Shown: positions 6,517 through 7,816 of the stretch, one piece after another
Layout: the number at the start of each line of letters is the position of its first letter
Numbering within the stretch: position 1 is the first letter of the stretch
Assembly (NCBI GenBank): GCA_903839795.1
Contig: CAIMDR010000675.1
Coordinates: forward strand, 1-7,816
From: an uncultured Methylococcaceae bacterium
GTDB lineage: Bacteria > Pseudomonadota > Gammaproteobacteria > Methylococcales > Methylomonadaceae
Length of the DNA stretch: 7,816 nucleotides
Direction: 5' to 3'
Program-made: the position numbers and the translations under genes
Notes under the pieces: model-generated
Seen by the model: the letters and a program-made list of their open reading frames with translations, nothing else
What the model was told of the DNA's origin: nothing
The model's database searches: none

Positions 6517-7536
6517 ATGATTGATCAGGATGACAAAGGTGCTGTTAAGTCTGAAGCCCATACAGATGATTACGACAGCCCTTGGAAAGAAGCTGTTGAA
6601 CATTATTTCTCAGCGTTTATGGCGTTTTACTTTCCAGAGGCGTTTATAGAAATTGACTGGTCAAAAGAGCAGGTATTTTTAGATCAAGAATTACAGGCTG
6701 TGGTGCGCGATGCAGAGCTGGGTAAACGCTTTGTCGATAAACTCATCAGGGTGTCACTACTAAATGGCGATGAAAAATGGATTTACATTCATATTGAAGT
6801 CCAAGGCACAAAACAAGCTGAATTTGCCAAGCGTATGTTTGTCTACAATTATCGTCTTTTCGACCGGTATGATAGACCTGTAGCCAGTATGGCGGTATTG
6901 GCAGATGAACAGGCGTATTGGAAACCCGACTCTTACGGATTTGAAGTCTTGGGTTGCAAGCATAGATTAGAATTTCCAATCGCCAAATTGACCGATTACC
7001 ATGATCAACTGGATAAATTGCTGGAAGCAGACAACGTCTTTGCGGTGATCACCGCGACGCATATTTTGACGCAACGCACACGAAAAAACGATGCTGAACG
7101 TTACCAAGCCAAGCAACTTCTGATAAGATTGCTTTATCAACGTAACTGGGAAAAGCAAAAAGTTATTGATTTATTTTATGTCATTGATTGGATGATGCGT
7201 TTGCCGGAAGCCATGGAACAGCAACTGTGGCAAGAAATCGAAACCATTGAGGAGAGCAAAAAAATGCAATATGTAACCAGCGTAGAAAAAATAGGTATTG
7301 CCAAAGGGCGACAAGAAGGTCGGCAAGAAGGCAGGCAAGAAGGTAAGCAAGAGGGTTTATTGGAAGGTGAAGCCAAAATGCTTAGTGTTATGCTCAAACA
7401 TCGTTTTGGTGATTTGCCTGAGGCAACGCACAATAAACTCACGCGTTCTAGTGAGGAGCAACTGAAAAAATGGTTGATTAGCGCCATTACTGCTACAACA
7501 CTGGATGCTGTTTTTAGCGATGAATTGACGCATTAA
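6517..7536 (+). CDS. Rpn family recombination-promoting nuclease/putative transposase with DUF4351 domain
   Basis: This 339-residue protein resembles Rpn (YhgA-like) proteins. These are PD-(D/E)XK nucleases; E. coli RpnA is known to cut DNA and to raise RecA-independent recombination. The N-terminal domain (about 18-130) contains D74 (VDKLIRV) and E94-V-Q96 in YIHIEVQG, matching the D...ExQ version of the PD-(D/E)XK core, then FAKRMFVYNYRLFDRY (103-118). A middle helical region follows. Four perfect-length (R/K)QEG units lie at 265-280 with a degenerate fifth (LLEG). The C-terminal part from about 285 (MLKHRFGDLPEATHNKL, then EEQLKKWLISA) is typical of DUF4351. GAG at 6508-6510, 6 nt before the ATG, is a modest ribosome site. 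The gene looks intact and follows a hairpin repeat element. It is probably an accessory, mobile-type gene; its role in this cell is unknown. Confidence 0.88.
   Translation: MIDQDDKGAVKSEAHTDDYDSPWKEAVEHYFSAFMAFYFPEAFIEIDWSKEQVFLDQELQAVVRDAELGKRFVDKLIRVSLLNGDEKWIYIHIEVQGTKQAEFAKRMFVYNYRLFDRYDRPVASMAVLADEQAYWKPDSYGFEVLGCKHRLEFPIAKLTDYHDQLDKLLEADNVFAVITATHILTQRTRKNDAERYQAKQLLIRLLYQRNWEKQKVIDLFYVIDWMMRLPEAMEQQLWQEIETIEESKKMQYVTSVEKIGIAKGRQEGRQEGRQEGKQEGLLEGEAKMLSVMLKHRFGDLPEATHNKLTRSSEEQLKKWLISAITATTLDAVFSDELTH
7309..7356 (+). repeat. Four 12-bp in-frame tandem repeats encoding (R/K)QEG
   Basis: Inside the Rpn-like gene, four 12-bp units encode RQEG, RQEG, RQEG and KQEG (7309-7320, 7321-7332, 7333-7344, 7345-7356). 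They differ mainly at the first codon (cga, cgg, agg, aag) and the last codon (ggt, ggc). A degenerate fifth unit, LLEG, follows at 7357-7368. The tract joins the nuclease part to DUF4351. Being a multiple of three, gain or loss of a unit would keep the frame, so copy number may vary between strains (inference). Confidence 0.9.
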
Positions 7537-7630
7537 TAATTTAAAATTAGCCACAAAATGACTGACATCGCCATCAAAGTACCTTACCTTAACAAATGCT
7601 ACCAAATATACTAGAACCCGCGTAACCGGC

Positions 7631-7768
7631 TTAAGCAGTTTGTTGTCCCGCTTTTGCAACGTTTAACCTGGTAGGAATACCAAGCAATATTTTCGGGAAT
7701 TTTGGGCTCTTAAACTTGATGTTCAAGTTTTCTTGCCTTGACTTTGTAGATCCTAGATAGCCAACCAC
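7631..7768 (-). other. Doubtful small ORF or gene remnant (45 codons, GTG start)
   Basis: Within the 280-bp stretch after the Rpn-like gene, the minus strand is open from a GTG at 7768 to a stop at 7631-7633. It would encode a lysine-rich 45-residue peptide (starting VVGYLGSTKSRQ, ending NVAKAGQQTA). The frame stays open further back into the REP-like end near 7800, where a TGA stops it. I see no Shine-Dalgarno and do not recognise the peptide. It could be the decayed 3' end of a gene or chance. The rest of 7537-7777 shows only a short AT-rich hairpin: AAACTTGA (7712-7719) with TCAAGTTT (7723-7730). Confidence 0.2.
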
Positions 7769-7777
7769 ATAACGACC

Positions 7778-7816
7778 AATAGATGTAGGCCGGAATAAGA
7801 CTTTTCAAGCGTAAGC
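7778..7816 (+). repeat. REP-like unit, cut by the window end
   Basis: Positions 7778-7801 match window positions 1-24 at 23 of 24 bases, including the aataga that precedes the gtaggccggaataagac core. The following sequence (to 7816) resembles the inverted unit at 74-123 read on its own strand: a short T-run, then an agcg-type core. It is therefore another copy of the same repeat family in plus orientation. Its expected gcgtttccgg end lies outside the window. Confidence 0.75.

Noticed and set aside
7309..7356. Tandem repeat as a possible CRISPR or recombination array
   Set aside because: The units are contiguous 12-bp in-frame coding repeats with no spacers; they are a protein-level RQEG repeat.
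6517..7536. Rpn-like gene as a classic insertion sequence
   Set aside because: I found no matching terminal inverted repeats or target duplications directly flanking the gene; the repeats on each side belong to different families.
7357..7659. 100-codon minus-strand ORF overlapping the end of the Rpn-like gene
   Set aside because: About 180 of its 303 nt run antisense to the well-supported DUF4351 coding region, the start is TTG, and the product matches nothing I recognise.
7712..7730. AAACTTGA/TCAAGTTT hairpin as a terminator of the Rpn-like gene
   Set aside because: The stem is AT-rich with two G-C pairs, lies about 175 nt past the stop, and is followed by only a short, interrupted T stretch.

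Overview
The window looks like a chromosomal segment of a mid-GC gammaproteobacterium. The UvrD sequence is close to the enterobacterial protein over its full length, and fxsA, cutA and dsbD lie together, as they do near each other in E. coli. The dispersed repeats (REP-like units, heptad repeats, a C/G-rich nested hairpin) remind me of methanotroph-type gammaproteobacteria (Methylococcales). That lineage guess is inference only.

Layout. Positions 1-123 hold a pair of REP-like palindromic units in inverted orientation. A complete uvrD (DNA helicase II) follows on the minus strand at 155-2320. A 105-bp divergent gap separates it from a small plus-strand gene for a DUF2892 (YgaP-type) membrane protein at 2426-2662. 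That gene converges on fxsA (minus, 2743-3177), and the 80-bp gap between them is almost filled by an inverted array of heptanucleotide repeats. fxsA is divergent from a tightly packed plus-strand operon: cutA (3327-3653), dsbD (3635-5860, overlapping cutA by 19 nt) and a TlpA/ResA-like thioredoxin gene (5857-6372, overlapping dsbD as ATGA).

An 80-bp nested hairpin element (6403-6482) separates the operon from a gene for an Rpn-family PD-(D/E)XK nuclease/putative transposase with a C-terminal DUF4351 domain (6517-7536). The last 280 bases carry no convincing gene. They hold a weak small ORF on the minus strand and, at the very end, the start of another REP-like unit matching the window's first 24 bases at 23 positions.

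How the genes fit together. dsbD and tlpA form a cell-envelope thiol-reduction module: DsbD carries reducing equivalents from cytoplasmic thioredoxin across the inner membrane, and the membrane-anchored TlpA-like protein is a plausible acceptor. cutA is co-transcribed and translationally coupled to dsbD. uvrD is an independent DNA repair gene. The rpn-like gene is the one accessory gene and sits between repeat elements.

The most notable features are the DsbD with two complete N-terminal periplasmic alpha domains instead of one, the inverted heptad array, and the three families of structured intergenic repeats. I see no tRNA, rRNA, CRISPR array, phage module or convincing new multi-gene system.
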